Source: Conus ventricosus
Taxonomy: Eukaryota > Mollusca > Gastropoda > Neogastropoda > Conidae
Direction of reading: 5' to 3'
Length of the DNA: 64,000 bases
NCBI GenBank assembly: GCA_018398815.1
Contig: CM031628.1
Coordinates: 3,376,045-3,440,044, forward strand
Within the stretch, counting starts at the first letter, position 1; each line of letters starts with the position of its first letter. Position numbers and translations under genes: made by a program. The notes beneath the pieces are model-generated. The model was given only the letters and a program-made list of their open reading frames with translations, did not search any database and was not told where the DNA came from. Positions 46,022 through 56,797 of the stretch are shown one piece after another.

Positions 46022-46182
46022 GACCTGGTTCGGTGCACCAACAGTCAGGACACGGCACAGGCTATCGGGCGGTGTCTTTGTGATGACCAGCTGCAACAGC
46101 CAGGCACCTGGTGGAGCGCATTGTGGACAGAGGGACCCGACCCCTCCATGTCTGATGCCACCTATGAAAGACTGGTGGCCAG
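46022..46182 (+). CDS. Candidate internal exon C (right arm)
   Basis: The 161-bp segment lies between TGTGTCCTGTAG and a consensus GTAAGT donor. It is open in one frame throughout: DLVRCTNSQDTAQAIGRCLC then DDQLQQPGTWWSALW, ending DATYERLVAR. The left-arm copy (21271-21430) is nearly identical except for one missing G. The two arms therefore predict different downstream residues, and which is right cannot be decided here. Splice sites are conserved in both. No domain is recognised. Confidence 0.45.
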
Positions 46183-46484
46183 GTAAGTCAACAAACCGTA
46201 TGTGTATTCTGCACATCTCTGTGATTTGTGTGAAGCCCTAATATTGTCATCCAACTTTCTGATTCCTTCCCTAACACAACAAATGGTTGATAAAAGTATT
46301 GACACTGCACTAACACGTGATGTAACTTGATTTTTTTTTTCAAACATCAATGTTGAAGGTGAGAGGGCAAGGCAGCAAAGCTTCATAAGGTAGGGTTTTT
46401 TTTTTGTTTTTTTTGTTGTTGTTGTTGTTTTTTCTCTCTTCAAATTCCACATTCTGTCTGTTTGCCTGTCTCTGTCTCTGTCTC

Positions 46485-46486
<2 letters not shown>

Positions 46487-46556
<70 letters not shown>
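46487..46556. repeat. (GT)n microsatellite
   Basis: Long perfect GT run, inverse of the AC run at 20950-20980 and longer. Confidence 0.95.
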
Positions 46557-46559
<3 letters not shown>

Positions 46560-46819
46560 AGGGGGTGAGCAGAGAGAGGAGAGAGACAGAGAGAGTGACA
46601 GATAGACAGAGATAGAGAGTGTGCACGCGCTTGTGTGTGTAAAAGCATTTTGCTGCTGTTTGGAGTGTGCAGAAAGGATACATTCATAATATGAAACGAT
46701 ATATACAACAACAAAAAAGGAGGGGGGAGGATGGAATGTGGGATGGGAAGTAGGGGGAGGGGTTCGGATGGGAGGTCGGGAGCACGGGACAAAACTATGA
46801 ATGTTTCAGAAAGAATCGT

Positions 46820-47520
46820 AAATAACATAACGCCTACGTATAACAAAGTAACTTTCAAGTACAACATAGACATGTTTATAAGTAAAACAATGAAGAAGTA
46901 GTAAAATAGATTTTCAGCATTGTCCATTAAAAGAATGTTCTTCCAAGTTTTCTTCTGTAAAAATGTTTGATTTGAATGAATCCGGGAGAAAAGTTTGTAT
47001 CCTTTGACAAGTGAAGAAAATGTAATCAAGTGTGATCAGTTACCCACATATGAGAATTTTGTTTTGAAAGCATCAAGTCTGAAGCGAAACACAAGGGATG
47101 TAATCAGTCTAGAATGATAGAATAATGAATTGACACCTTTTAGATGTGATTCAATTGGAAATTTTTTTGTTTGATGGTAGCATTTTCTTATCAGTAGGAC
47201 TACTTGCCCTAAAAATTTTCCATGCTGTTTAAAGGAGACTACAGTTTTCCTCAACTGAAAGGGAGATGGATAGATTTGTAGCTTACTCTGCTCCTTTTGC
47301 GCCTTTTGGCTGCTGTGTCTGCCATTTCACTGCCATTTCAGTCACAGTAAGACTATATCCCGCGAAATTCAGTGACAGTGCATTTTACAGACAGCCAATG
47401 TAATTATTAAAAAAATTGTAATCGAGGTCAGGCTGTATTTTTGCCATCCAAATGTAGAAAGTGAACACAGATTTTAACTCATATATTTTATTCAGAGTAA
47501 AAAGAAGCATTCCTCTTGCC
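46820..47520. other. Arm sequence between candidate exons C and D
   Basis: Inverse of 10532-11440 and 19919-20690. No coding signal supported on the plus strand. Probably intronic if exons C and D belong to one gene. Confidence 0.45.
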
Positions 47521-47522
47521 AG

Positions 47523-47636
47523 TTGACTGTTTTAGTGGAAAGCAACGGACAGAGACACAAAAGATGTCACAAAGCATTGGAAATCCTTCATTCAGACAAC
47601 TGTCTGTCCCAGGTGGGGATGGGAGAACGGGTCAAG
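47523..47636 (+). CDS. Candidate internal exon D (right arm, best copy)
   Basis: A 114-bp segment after a TTCCTCTTGCCAG acceptor and before a GTAGG donor. It is exactly 38 codons without a stop: LTVLVESNGQRHKRCHKALE then ILHSDNCLSQVGMGERVK. A second frame is also open. Exon C ends 1.3 kb upstream on the same strand, but joining C in its open frame to D would create a stop, so either the phase or the gene model is wrong. Copies lie at 10417-10531 and 19806-19918. Product unknown. Confidence 0.4.
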
Positions 47637-47936
47637 GTAGGCTGAACGCCTGTTTGGGGAATCGTGCTAATTCCATGCATGGACAGGAGAACCTGTCATA
47701 CTACTGTTCTGTCTTGAAAGATCCCAGACTCCAGACAAAGGCAGAAGGAAAATGATAATTATGCGTGTAAAGTAGTGGAACTGCGCTTAAGAAAATATGA
47801 GTTATGTTCAAGAATAACAGTAACACTGGCGTCGGCACTCCCCTTTCCTCCCCCTTAATAGGGGTGAGGGGAGAGGGGAGGTAGACCACCCCTCCCCAAT
47901 ATCTGGAGCAAAAAAATATGGACGGCATGGATGATG
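47637..47936. other. Arm sequence
   Basis: Inverse of about 10105-10416, including the C/G-rich stretch near 47840-47900. No coding signal. Confidence 0.5.
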
Positions 47937-48861
<925 letters not shown>

Positions 48862-48984
48862 AATATTTCTTGCAATCATTGCAACACCAAGCTGCTCTCT
48901 AAGTTGCTGGAATGGTACTTGGTTATTTATCCTTAGAATTTATTAGCTTATTGTATATATATATATTGTCAAGATGGTTATCAA

Positions 48985-49270
48985 GCGGCCTGACGTTAAG
49001 TAGACACCCTGAACAATAAGATGCACATGACCCACTAGTTTATAAGTTTACGTTCAGTAAACACCCTGAACAATAATGTGCAGACGACCCACTAGTTTAT
49101 AAGTTTACATTCAGTAGACACCCTGAACAATAAGGTGCAGACGACCCACTAGTTTATAAGCTTACGTTCAGTAGACACCCTGAACAATAAGGTGCAGATG
49201 ACCCACTAGTTTATAAGCTTACGTTCAGTAAACACCCTGAACAATAAGGTGCAGACGACCCACTAGTTTA
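48985..49270. repeat. 57-bp tandem repeat, about 5 copies (right arm)
   Basis: Inverse of the arrays at 9535-9700 and 19205-19720. Confidence 0.9.
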
Positions 49271-49479
49271 CGTTCCGCGGCACTGAACACACACAGATGA
49301 CCCTGCATAGTTTGGGAGACAGGACAAGATGCGTCACATCTCACCATGAAAAATAATAAAAGAACACAGAGGCCGATTCAAAGTAAAATTGATAATTTGA
49401 CTCCATAGCATAATACATCTATGGAGACATAGGATATAGAATATATATGGAGAATAGACATAGAATAAAAACAATTTTT

Positions 49480-50242
49480 GATATATATATATATTAAAAA
49501 AATTAAAAAAAATGTTTATATATATATATAGAAGGGATGGTAATGATAATAATGATAGTGCTAGTAATTATAATAGATAAGTAGAAGAATAAAATGAGAG
49601 TAACTGTAATTAAAAGAAAAAAAAATTCAGCGAATAAAATAGATAAATGATTTTGCTGGGTGATGAAGGAGGTGGTAGTAGTTATGCGTGGGAAGTTGTG
49701 AAAGGTGTGTGGGTAATGTTAATAAGGGAGGGAAGGGGACGGAAGATTAATGGGTGATAAGGTATAATTAGAGGAGGGGAGGGTTTGGGGAAAAAAAGGG
49801 GGGTGGGGGTGGGGAGGAGGGTAATGTGTGTGTGTGTGGGGGGGGAGGCAAGAGAAGGAGAGCTCATATCTCTCCATCCACTATGAGTATGAGGTGGGGG
49901 GTGGGGGTGGGAGGTTCATACAAATAGTGTTGTTGAAAAAGTAAACAATGCTGTGGGATAATGTTCATTGTAACAGGTGAAATAATGTGTTGGCATTAAT
50001 ATGCTGATGTTGGTTGAGAAAAGATAGCAGTGATCAATGAAAACCAGGGTATCATGTGTTACACACACACACACACACACACACAAGAAAAAAAGAAAGG
50101 GGGGGTGGGGGACCACATGTAAACAATATTCTGAGTGAGTTATGATCATAATGAAACTAAATGTGGAAAGTTGTCACACACATATTCACACACACACATA
50201 TATATATATTATATATATATATATATATTATATATATATATA
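49480..50242. other. Arm sequence with AC and TA microsatellites
   Basis: Inverse of 8465-9300 and 12660-13440. Contains G-rich and AC runs (50062-50085) and a TA run (50198-50242) that receives the ribozyme cluster. Confidence 0.75.
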
Positions 50243-50479
50243 TATATATTAAATTATAAACAAAGCTTGCTCATGTCTTAGATTGAAGAAATAGGGGGAG
50301 ATACGCATTCATATCTGCAGTGGTAGATGATTCTGCCTAACTAACAGTATGTGCTTGAGTGGGTGAATGGGGAAAAATAAAATAAATGCTTCTCAAAATG
50401 AGCCTTCAGCAAGCTTATATTCTCCAAGGGGGGAGACATCCTCCAATAGGGAGGGAAAACTCACTAACATATAACTCCT

Positions 50480-50526
50480 GGTCATATACCGATATTTCGA
50501 AACTTGGTGGTTTCTCCTCAGTGACC
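50480..50526 (-). ncRNA. Hammerhead ribozyme, minimal type I (copy A)
   Basis: On the minus strand the parts follow in order: stem I strand GGTCA; core CTGAGGA (fits CUGANGA); stem II GAAAC/GTTTC with loop CACCAA; core GAAA; a two-pair stem III TA/TA with loop TCGG; then U-A at the cleavage position; and TGACC closing stem I. All invariant core positions are met. Very short stem III is typical of hammerheads in Penelope-like elements and retrozymes. Predicted cleavage lies just after the A preceding TGACC. Activity is inferred from sequence only. Confidence 0.88.
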
Positions 50527-51095
50527 GCGGAAAGTGGTAATTTGACTCCTCTGCCTTTTCAGTTTTAAGAAGAATGCAATCCCAGAAAAGGTTGGTGTGC
50601 AATACCGTAGTATGTTTGTTGAGTTTTCAAAAAACCAACCAAAGGTGCCATCTAAAAAGCAAAAGAAAATCATAAAAGAGCAAAACAAGCTACATTTTCT
50701 GTGAAAAGTAGAAAATATAAAAAGATATCCTCTAAGACACAAGTGCTGAGGGCCAGTTCTTGGAATGAATCCGCAAGGGACTAAAATACAACAAACTAAT
50801 AAATTCCAAGGATAAGTACCGCACCATTTCAGCAACTTACAGAGCAGCTTGGTGTTGCAATGACTGCAAGAAATATAAATTTATAAACAAAGCTTGCTCT
50901 TATGTCTTAGATAAGAAGAAATAGGGGAGAAAACGCATTCATATCTGCAGTGGTAGATGATTCGCCAACTACAGTAATGTGCTGAGTGGGGAAAAAATAA
51001 AATAAATTGCTTCTCAAAATGAGCCTCAGCAAGCTTATATTCTCCAAGGGGGAGACATCCTCCATAGGGAGGAAACTCACTAACATATAACTCCT

Positions 51096-51142
51096 GGTCA
51101 TACACCGATATTTCGAAACTTGGTGGTTTCTCCTCAGTGACC
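51096..51142 (-). ncRNA. Hammerhead ribozyme, minimal type I (copy B)
   Basis: Same 47-nt motif, 616 bp from copy A. One substitution turns a stem III A-U pair into a G-U wobble on the ribozyme strand; core and stems I and II are unchanged. Confidence 0.85.
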
Positions 51143-51683
51143 GCGGAAAGTGGTAATTTGACTCCCTGCCTTTTCAGTTTTAAGAAAATGCAATCCCAAA
51201 AAGGTTGGTGTGGCAATACCGTAGTAGTTTTGTTGAGTTTTCAAAAAACCAACCAAAGGTGCCATCTAAAAAGCAAAAGAAAATTATAAAACTTAGAGCA
51301 AAACAGCTACATTTTCTTGTGAAAAGTAGAAAATATAAAAAGATATCCTCTAAGACACAAGTGCTGAGGGCCAGTTTCTTGGAATGAATCCGCAAGGGAC
51401 TAAATACAACAAACTAATAAATTCCAAGGATAAGTACCGCACCATTTCAGCAACTTACAGAGCAGCTTGTGTTGCAATGACTGCAAGAAATATTAAATTA
51501 TAAACAAAGCTTGCTCTTATGTCTTAGATTGAAGAAATAGGGGGAGATACGCTTTTTTAGATTTCACCTTTGGTTGGTTTTTTGAAAACTCAACAAACAT
51601 ACTACGGTATTGCACACCAACCTTTCTGGATTGCATTCTTCTTAAAACTGAAAAGGCAGAGGAGTCAAATTACCACTTTCCGC

Positions 51684-51730
51684 GGTCACTGAGGAGAAAC
51701 CACCAAGTTTCGAAATATCGGTATATGACC
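51684..51730 (+). ncRNA. Hammerhead ribozyme, minimal type I (copy C)
   Basis: Same motif as copy A on the plus strand, in the inverted half of cluster 1. All 47 positions match copy A. Confidence 0.88.
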
Positions 51731-52307
51731 AGGAGTTATATGTCAGTGAGTTTCCCTCCCATTGGAGGATGTCTCCCTCTTGGAGAATATAAGCTTGCTG
51801 AAGGCTCATTTTGAGAAGCATTTATTTTATTTTTCCCATTCACCCACTCAAGCACATACTGTTAGTTAGGCAGAATCATCTACCACTGCAGATATGAATG
51901 CGTATCTCCCCCTATTTCTTCAATCTAAGACATAAGAGCAAGCTTTGTTATAATTTAATATTTCTTGCAGTCATTGCAACACCAAGCTGCTCTGTAAGTT
52001 GCTGAAATGGTGCGGTACTTATCCTTGGAATTTATTAGTTTGTTGTATTTTAGTCCCTTGCGGATTCATTCCAAGAACTGGCCCTCAGCACTTGTGTCTT
52101 AGAGGATATCTTTTTATATTTTCTACTTTTCACAAGAAAATGTAGCTTGTTATTGCTCTTTTATGATTTTCTTTTGCTTTTTAGATGGCACCTTTGGTTG
52201 GTTTTTTGAAAACTCAACAAACATACTACGTATTGCACACCAACCTTTTCTGGGATTGCATTCTTCTTAAACTGAAAAGGCAGAGGAGTCAAATTACCAC
52301 TTTCCGC

Positions 52308-52354
52308 GGTCACTGAGGAGAAACCACCAAGTTTCGAAATATCGGTATATGACC
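52308..52354 (+). ncRNA. Hammerhead ribozyme, minimal type I (copy D)
   Basis: Identical motif on the plus strand, 624 bp after copy C. A transcript across C and D would be cut at both sites to release a unit-length RNA of about 624 nt. Confidence 0.88.
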
Positions 52355-52668
52355 AGGAGTTATATGTTAGTGAGTTTCCCTCCCTATTGGAGGATGTCTC
52401 CCCTTGGAGAATATAAGCTTGCTGAAGGCTCATTTTGAGAAGCATTTATTTTATTTTTCCCCATTCACCCACTCAAGCACATACTGTTAGTTAGGCAGAA
52501 TCATCTACCACTGCAGATATGAATGCGTATCTCCCCCTATTTCTTCAATCTAAGACATAAGAGCAAGCTTTGTTTATAATTTAATATTTCTTGCAGTCAT
52601 TGCAACACCAAGCTGCTCTGTAAGTTGCTGAAATGGTGCGCTACTTATCCTTGGAATTTATTAGTTTG

Positions 52669-52674
<6 letters not shown>

Positions 52675-52712
<38 letters not shown>
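52675..52712. repeat. (TA)n microsatellite at the cluster edge
   Basis: TA run directly following the last monomer, matching the TA run on the other side of the cluster. Confidence 0.95.
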
Positions 52713-52716
<4 letters not shown>

Positions 52717-52819
52717 TCATTTAAAAATGTTTTTTTAAAAAAATTTAAAAAAATTATCATTAATCAGTCACTCATGGGTGATGATCGAGTGAGATCAACA
52801 GTACTATAGGAAGGTCTTC

Positions 52820-53345
52820 TTCTCCGTTCACTTAGGCAGGAATCCTGGAGGTACTGGCAAAGGCTGCTGTATGGTGAAGGCCCTCCAGTGGTCAGTAAAG
52901 TTTTGCACTCATCGGTGTGTTGGCAGGCTAGGTTTCTATTTTTAGTGTTGTTGGGGAATGTTCTGCTGTCACTGGGGCTGCATGGATAAATTGAAGACTC
53001 GCCGGTGTGGAATGTTGTGGAGATGTGATGTCACAGTCTGGAGTGCCCAGTTCTCAGTCTCACAATGATGGTCTTCTTCTTCGTTTACTTAGGGAGGAAT
53101 CCTGGAGGTACTGACGGAGGCTGCTATATGGTGAAGACCCTCCAGTGGTCAGTAAGGTTTTGCACTCATTGGTGAGTTGGCAGCTAGGTTTCTATCTGGG
53201 TTTAGCTGGAATGTTCCGCTGTCTCTGGGGCTGTACTGCATTGATAATTTGAAGACTCACAGGTGTGGAATATAGTGGACCAGTGATGTTAAAGTCTGGA
53301 GAGCCCTATCCTCAGTCTCACAATGTTCACTTGGTCTGATCTGGG
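52820..53345. repeat. Tandem duplication, about 265-bp unit, 2 copies (right arm)
   Basis: Inverse of 7835-8360, with both units kept. Confidence 0.75.
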
Positions 53346-54539
53346 CATCCGGTAGTATGCATCCCTCTTGTTGAAGTCTGGGTGCTGCTCAAGTCATCTT
53401 CCTATTTGTCTCCTTGGAAATACTTTTGATTTATTCCAAGGAGACTACCTTTTACAGTTGGGTCTGCTGTCCTCCTTCCTTTGTCAATTGGTCAGCTTCT
53501 TCATTTCCATATATAGTGCAGAATGAAGGTGTTCACTGGATGGGAGTATTATCAGTGACTGGTAAATGGTAATCAGTTTAGATCAGCAGTACCATAGGAT
53601 GATGATTATTGTTATATAAGTGGAAAAATGCAGTGGTGATGGTGCAATGGTGCAAGTTGGGGGGGATAAGGGAAAATATCAATGACCTGTGGGTGATGCT
53701 CGTTGGCATGGGTGAGATCAATAGTACTGTAGGAGATGGTCATTGTGGTAAGTGGAATAATAAGGTGGCATTAGTATAATATTGCAGGTTGAGAAAGAGG
53801 GTGGAGGGGTGTAGGGGTAGATGACTGGTGATGATCATGGATCATTTGAGATAAACAGTACTGTAGGGGAATGGGGGAGGTGTTCAAAGATGGGTTGATG
53901 ATGATCATGGTCAGGGTGTAGGTATGATCCACAGTGGTGTAGGATGGTGGTCATTTTTGTAAAAGGAGTAGGATAGTGCATTGGCAAGTATGATAATGCC
54001 AGTGGGGGAATAAAGGAAATGATCAATGACTGATGGATGTTGATCACTGAGATGAGATCTACAGTACTATAGGGTGGTGACCATTGTCATAAGTGAAATA
54101 TATGTGGTGGCATTGTAATAATGCCGGTGGGGGTGGGGGTGGGGGGGGGGGAAGAAATAAAATTGATGATTCATGAATAATTGGTCATTGTCTTAAGTGG
54201 GACAAACAATGATATAGGATGATGATCATTGCCATAAGTGAAATAGCATGATTGCATTGGCATGATAATGGCAGTTGAGTTTAAAAATATAAAAAAAAAC
54301 ACTTTGGGGGTGGGGGGGGGGGTGGGGGCGGGCAATGATCAATGACTGATTGATGGTGATGGTTGTCATAGATGAAATCATCACCGTCTCACACACACAC
54401 GCATGCATGATACATGCACGCACACACATGTACACACACTGTACGTACGTACGTACACAGCCACATCCACACACACACACACACATATGCATACATATAC
54501 ATATGCCAAAAAAAGGGTTGGCATACACAGGACATCTTA
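53346..54539. other. Arm sequence with sparse repeats
   Basis: Inverse of about 6075-7800. Lacks the expansion of the 41-bp repeat. G runs near 54140 and 54310 and AC runs at 54390-54490. No coding evidence. Confidence 0.6.
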
Positions 54540-54583
54540 TGAGTGGTGGTAATAATGACATGATAGTGGTCATATATGGGAAT
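54540..54583. repeat. Residual 25-bp satellite, 1-2 units
   Basis: ATGATAGTGGTCATATATGG flanked by the same sequences that border the 3.9-kb array in the left arm (CACTCATAA on one side, ATACACAGATTCCC on the other, in reverse). Confidence 0.9.
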
Positions 54584-54607
54584 CTGTGTATCTATATAAA
54601 GAAAAAC

Positions 54608-54608
54608 A

Positions 54609-54652
<44 letters not shown>
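54608..54652. repeat. (AC)n microsatellite
   Basis: Inverse of the GT run at 2097. Confidence 0.95.
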
Positions 54653-54654
<2 letters not shown>

Positions 54655-54954
54655 CGACAAACACATGTACATACATCTAAGCATAGAGGGGAGAGGGGAG
54701 ACACAAGCCCCTTAGTATACTTGTACACAGAGGGGTGGGGTGGGGAACATAATGTGGACAAAGGAAAGGAAGTGGTCAGTGGGGGAAAAAAAAAGGGGGG
54801 GGGGGGGGCACTGCAAGTTAATGTGGTTGAGTGGGTGTGTGATGTTGTGGAATATATAGTGGGATGCTGTTGAGGTGGTGGAGGGAGGAGTATGGGATAG
54901 ATCAAAGGGTAGGCAGTTGATTGGATAGGACATGGGGTGTGGTGGAAAGCAGAA

Positions 54955-55044
54955 GGTGAAGGAGGGTGGCTGTAAATTTAGTATGAAGTAGGAAGCGGGG
55001 GGAGGGGGGGGGGGTTGGGGTGATGTTGTGTGTGCGTGTGCATG

Positions 55045-55079
<35 letters not shown>

Positions 55080-55083
55080 TGTG

Positions 55084-55117
<34 letters not shown>

Positions 55118-55270
55118 ATAAGTAAATAAACAAAATAAAATGAAATAAATTAATTGTGTGTGTGTGTATAAATTAAGTGTATGGGGAAAATAAAACAAAA
55201 TTAAGATTAAATAGATGGAGGGTGGCTGTAACTTCTGTATGAAGTGAGTGAAGGGGATATGGTGGTGTTG
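54955..55270. repeat. Tandem duplication, about 255 bp, with GT runs
   Basis: GGAGGGTGGCTGTAA near 54963 and again near 55218, each followed by GTATGAAGT and a GT-rich stretch. The second copy lies beyond the end of homology with the left arm (about 55170). Confidence 0.7.
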
Positions 55271-55356
55271 TGTGTATATATGTGTGTGTGTATGTGTGTG
55301 TGTGTTGGGGGAAGATATTGCCAACTGGTGTTGAAGTGGTGGGTATGTGTGTTTGG

Positions 55357-56321
55357 TTATTGTTGGATATTGATGCCTTGGGGGTGTAGCATGCCCAGTT
55401 TGGCAATGAGATGAGATTCTTGAGTTGTGCGTTCAAAACTGTCACTCTGTGACTGCCAGAGTGCCAAGACTTTCACATGGTTGATGTTATGTTGGGTGTG
55501 GTTGAAATGTAGGGCGACGGGTTTGGGTCGGTGGTGGCGGATATTAGCCAGGTGTTCAGAGATGCGTGTCTCAAGTGTGCGTGATGTTTCCCCTATGTAG
55601 ATCTTGCCGCACAGCTGGCAGTGGATGGCATATATAATGTTGCGGCTCTGACATGAGAATGTGCGTTTGACTGTGAAGGAGTCTTTGGGGCCTTGTAAGA
55701 TGGTGTCCGGTTTGGTGAGGGGGCAGATTTTGCAATTGGGTTTAGAGCAGGGGTGAGTACCTGGTGGTGTAGCTGAGGAGGTTCTGTTCAAACTGGACCG
55801 CACAAGGAGGTCTTTTAGGTTTTTATCACGTTTGAACGTGATCATGGGTTTGGTATGGAAGGCAGGCTTGTGGTTATGTACAATGTGCCAATTGGATTTG
55901 AGGATCCTACAGATGGGGAGGGTGTGTGGGTGGTAGAGGAGGTAGGCTGTGGGTCTGTCTGTCTTGGTTGGATGCTGGGTTTCCAGAGCAGATGTTCTGG
56001 ATACAGCTATGGTGCGGCGGAGTGCTGCATTGATGATGGAACTGGGTATCCGCGGTTGGTGAAAAACTCAGACATTTTGGCTGCTTGTATAGTGAAGTCT
56101 TCCTCACTGGAGCAGAGTCTGCGAAGACGGAGAAGTTTTGAGTATGGGATGCTGTCTTTTGTGTATGGGTGGTGGGAGGATGGGTATTGTAGGTATGCAT
56201 GTGCATCAGTGGGTTTGTAGAAAATGGAGGTTTTGAGTAGGCCATCTTCAAGGGAGATGGTGATGTCTAGGAAGAGTTTACTAAGCGGCGCAGGAACAAG
56301 AATCTCTGGGTTGGAAGTCAT
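55357..56321 (-). pseudogene. Penelope-like element 1: end of reverse transcriptase plus GIY-YIG domain
   Basis: On the minus strand a piece at 55907-56321 encodes the region after the reverse-transcriptase core (LFLDITISLEDG, SIFYKPTDAHAYLQY, MSEFFTNRGYP). It continues, after a frame change near 55.85-55.9 kb, into 55357-55845, which reads NLKDLLVRSSL, a cysteine-rich linker (CSKPNCKICPL) and a GIY-YIG nuclease with IYAIHCQLCGKIYIGETSR and an LExRISEHL helix, then QESHLIAKLGMLHPQGIN. This C-terminal order is that of Penelope-like and related GIY-YIG retroelements. The catalytic Y, Y and R of the nuclease are present. The N-terminal reverse transcriptase is missing: homology stops near 56320, where a LINE fragment begins. 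Confidence 0.85.
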
Positions 56322-56735
56322 TTATGGAGCAGTCTGGTTTGAAACCATCTCAACTGCACATCACTAGATATTCTATACCAATGTGAGAAAATGTCTTTCC
56401 AGTTTAGATCCTCAAACCAATTATTCCAACTGGAAACAGCAGTTGGGGTGATTCCGTTTTCATTCAGCATACTCTGTATGAATTTACTACCTTTCTTAAT
56501 ACAGGACCAAGTTTTATTCTCTAATGTTTTATACCAATTAGTCAAAACTATGTTTAGCTTTTGACAGTATGCTCGCAGTGCTTACGAAACGCCTTCGTAT
56601 ATTAAAAAGTTTGTTCTAACATTGGGAAAACTAATAAAAAATTCATTAAAGTCATGAAGGTACCACCCATATTTGTCAATTTGAGCAAAGACACTTTCCG
56701 ACTCCGGGTTGTTCATGTTTCTGTGTGTTCTGACT
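56318..56735 (-). mobile_element. LINE fragment (zf-RVT-proximal region)
   Basis: A minus-strand frame at 56318-56545 reads TNWYKTLENKTWSCI, then LNWKDIFSHWYRISSDVQLR and WFQTRLLHK. This is the tryptophan-rich stretch just before the zinc-binding region of L1/Tx1-type LINE ORF2. The matching downstream part of a related element is at 60770-61250. It abuts Penelope-like element 1, possibly truncating it. Confidence 0.65.
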
Positions 56736-56767
56736 CAAGACTCTAATAAAATTTACGTTAGGGAAAT

Positions 56768-56797
56768 TTTCGGCCAGCTACTGCTGGTCTTCATCAG
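56768..56797 (-). ncRNA. Hammerhead-like motif at the 3' end of Penelope-like element 2
   Basis: On the minus strand, directly at the end of the coding region, CTGATGA is followed by a hairpin (CCAGC, loop AGTA, GCTGG) and GAAA. One extra A follows the first core motif and there is an A-C mismatch in stem II. No convincing stem I was found. This is a decayed or incomplete hammerhead, weaker than copies A-E. Confidence 0.35.

Larger units (their letters stand above)
50243..52668. mobile_element. Hammerhead-bearing repeat cluster 1 (retrozyme/Penelope-terminal-repeat-like)
   Basis: Four monomers: two in plus orientation (about 50243-50877 and 50878-51492) with a 60-bp start of a third to about 51552, then a switch to minus orientation with a part monomer (51553-51948) and a full one (51949-52668). 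Spacing between equivalent points is 616 and 624 bp. Every monomer that covers the relevant region holds a 47-nt hammerhead. Both outer ends abut TA microsatellites. The left arm has only a short TA/GT stretch at the equivalent place (about 8455-8470), so the cluster is an insertion. No long reading frame is present, so movement would need a partner enzyme, plausibly from Penelope-like elements. Confidence 0.8.

Noticed and set aside
45203..46216. 337-codon minus-strand gene
   Set aside because: It is mostly the 49-bp satellite read through, running antisense across candidate exon C; kept only as a curiosity in the findings.
55357..55845. Bacterial UvrC-type or homing GIY-YIG nuclease
   Set aside because: The upstream linker, cysteine pattern and reverse-transcriptase remnants fit a Penelope-like retroelement, and nothing else bacterial or intronic is nearby.
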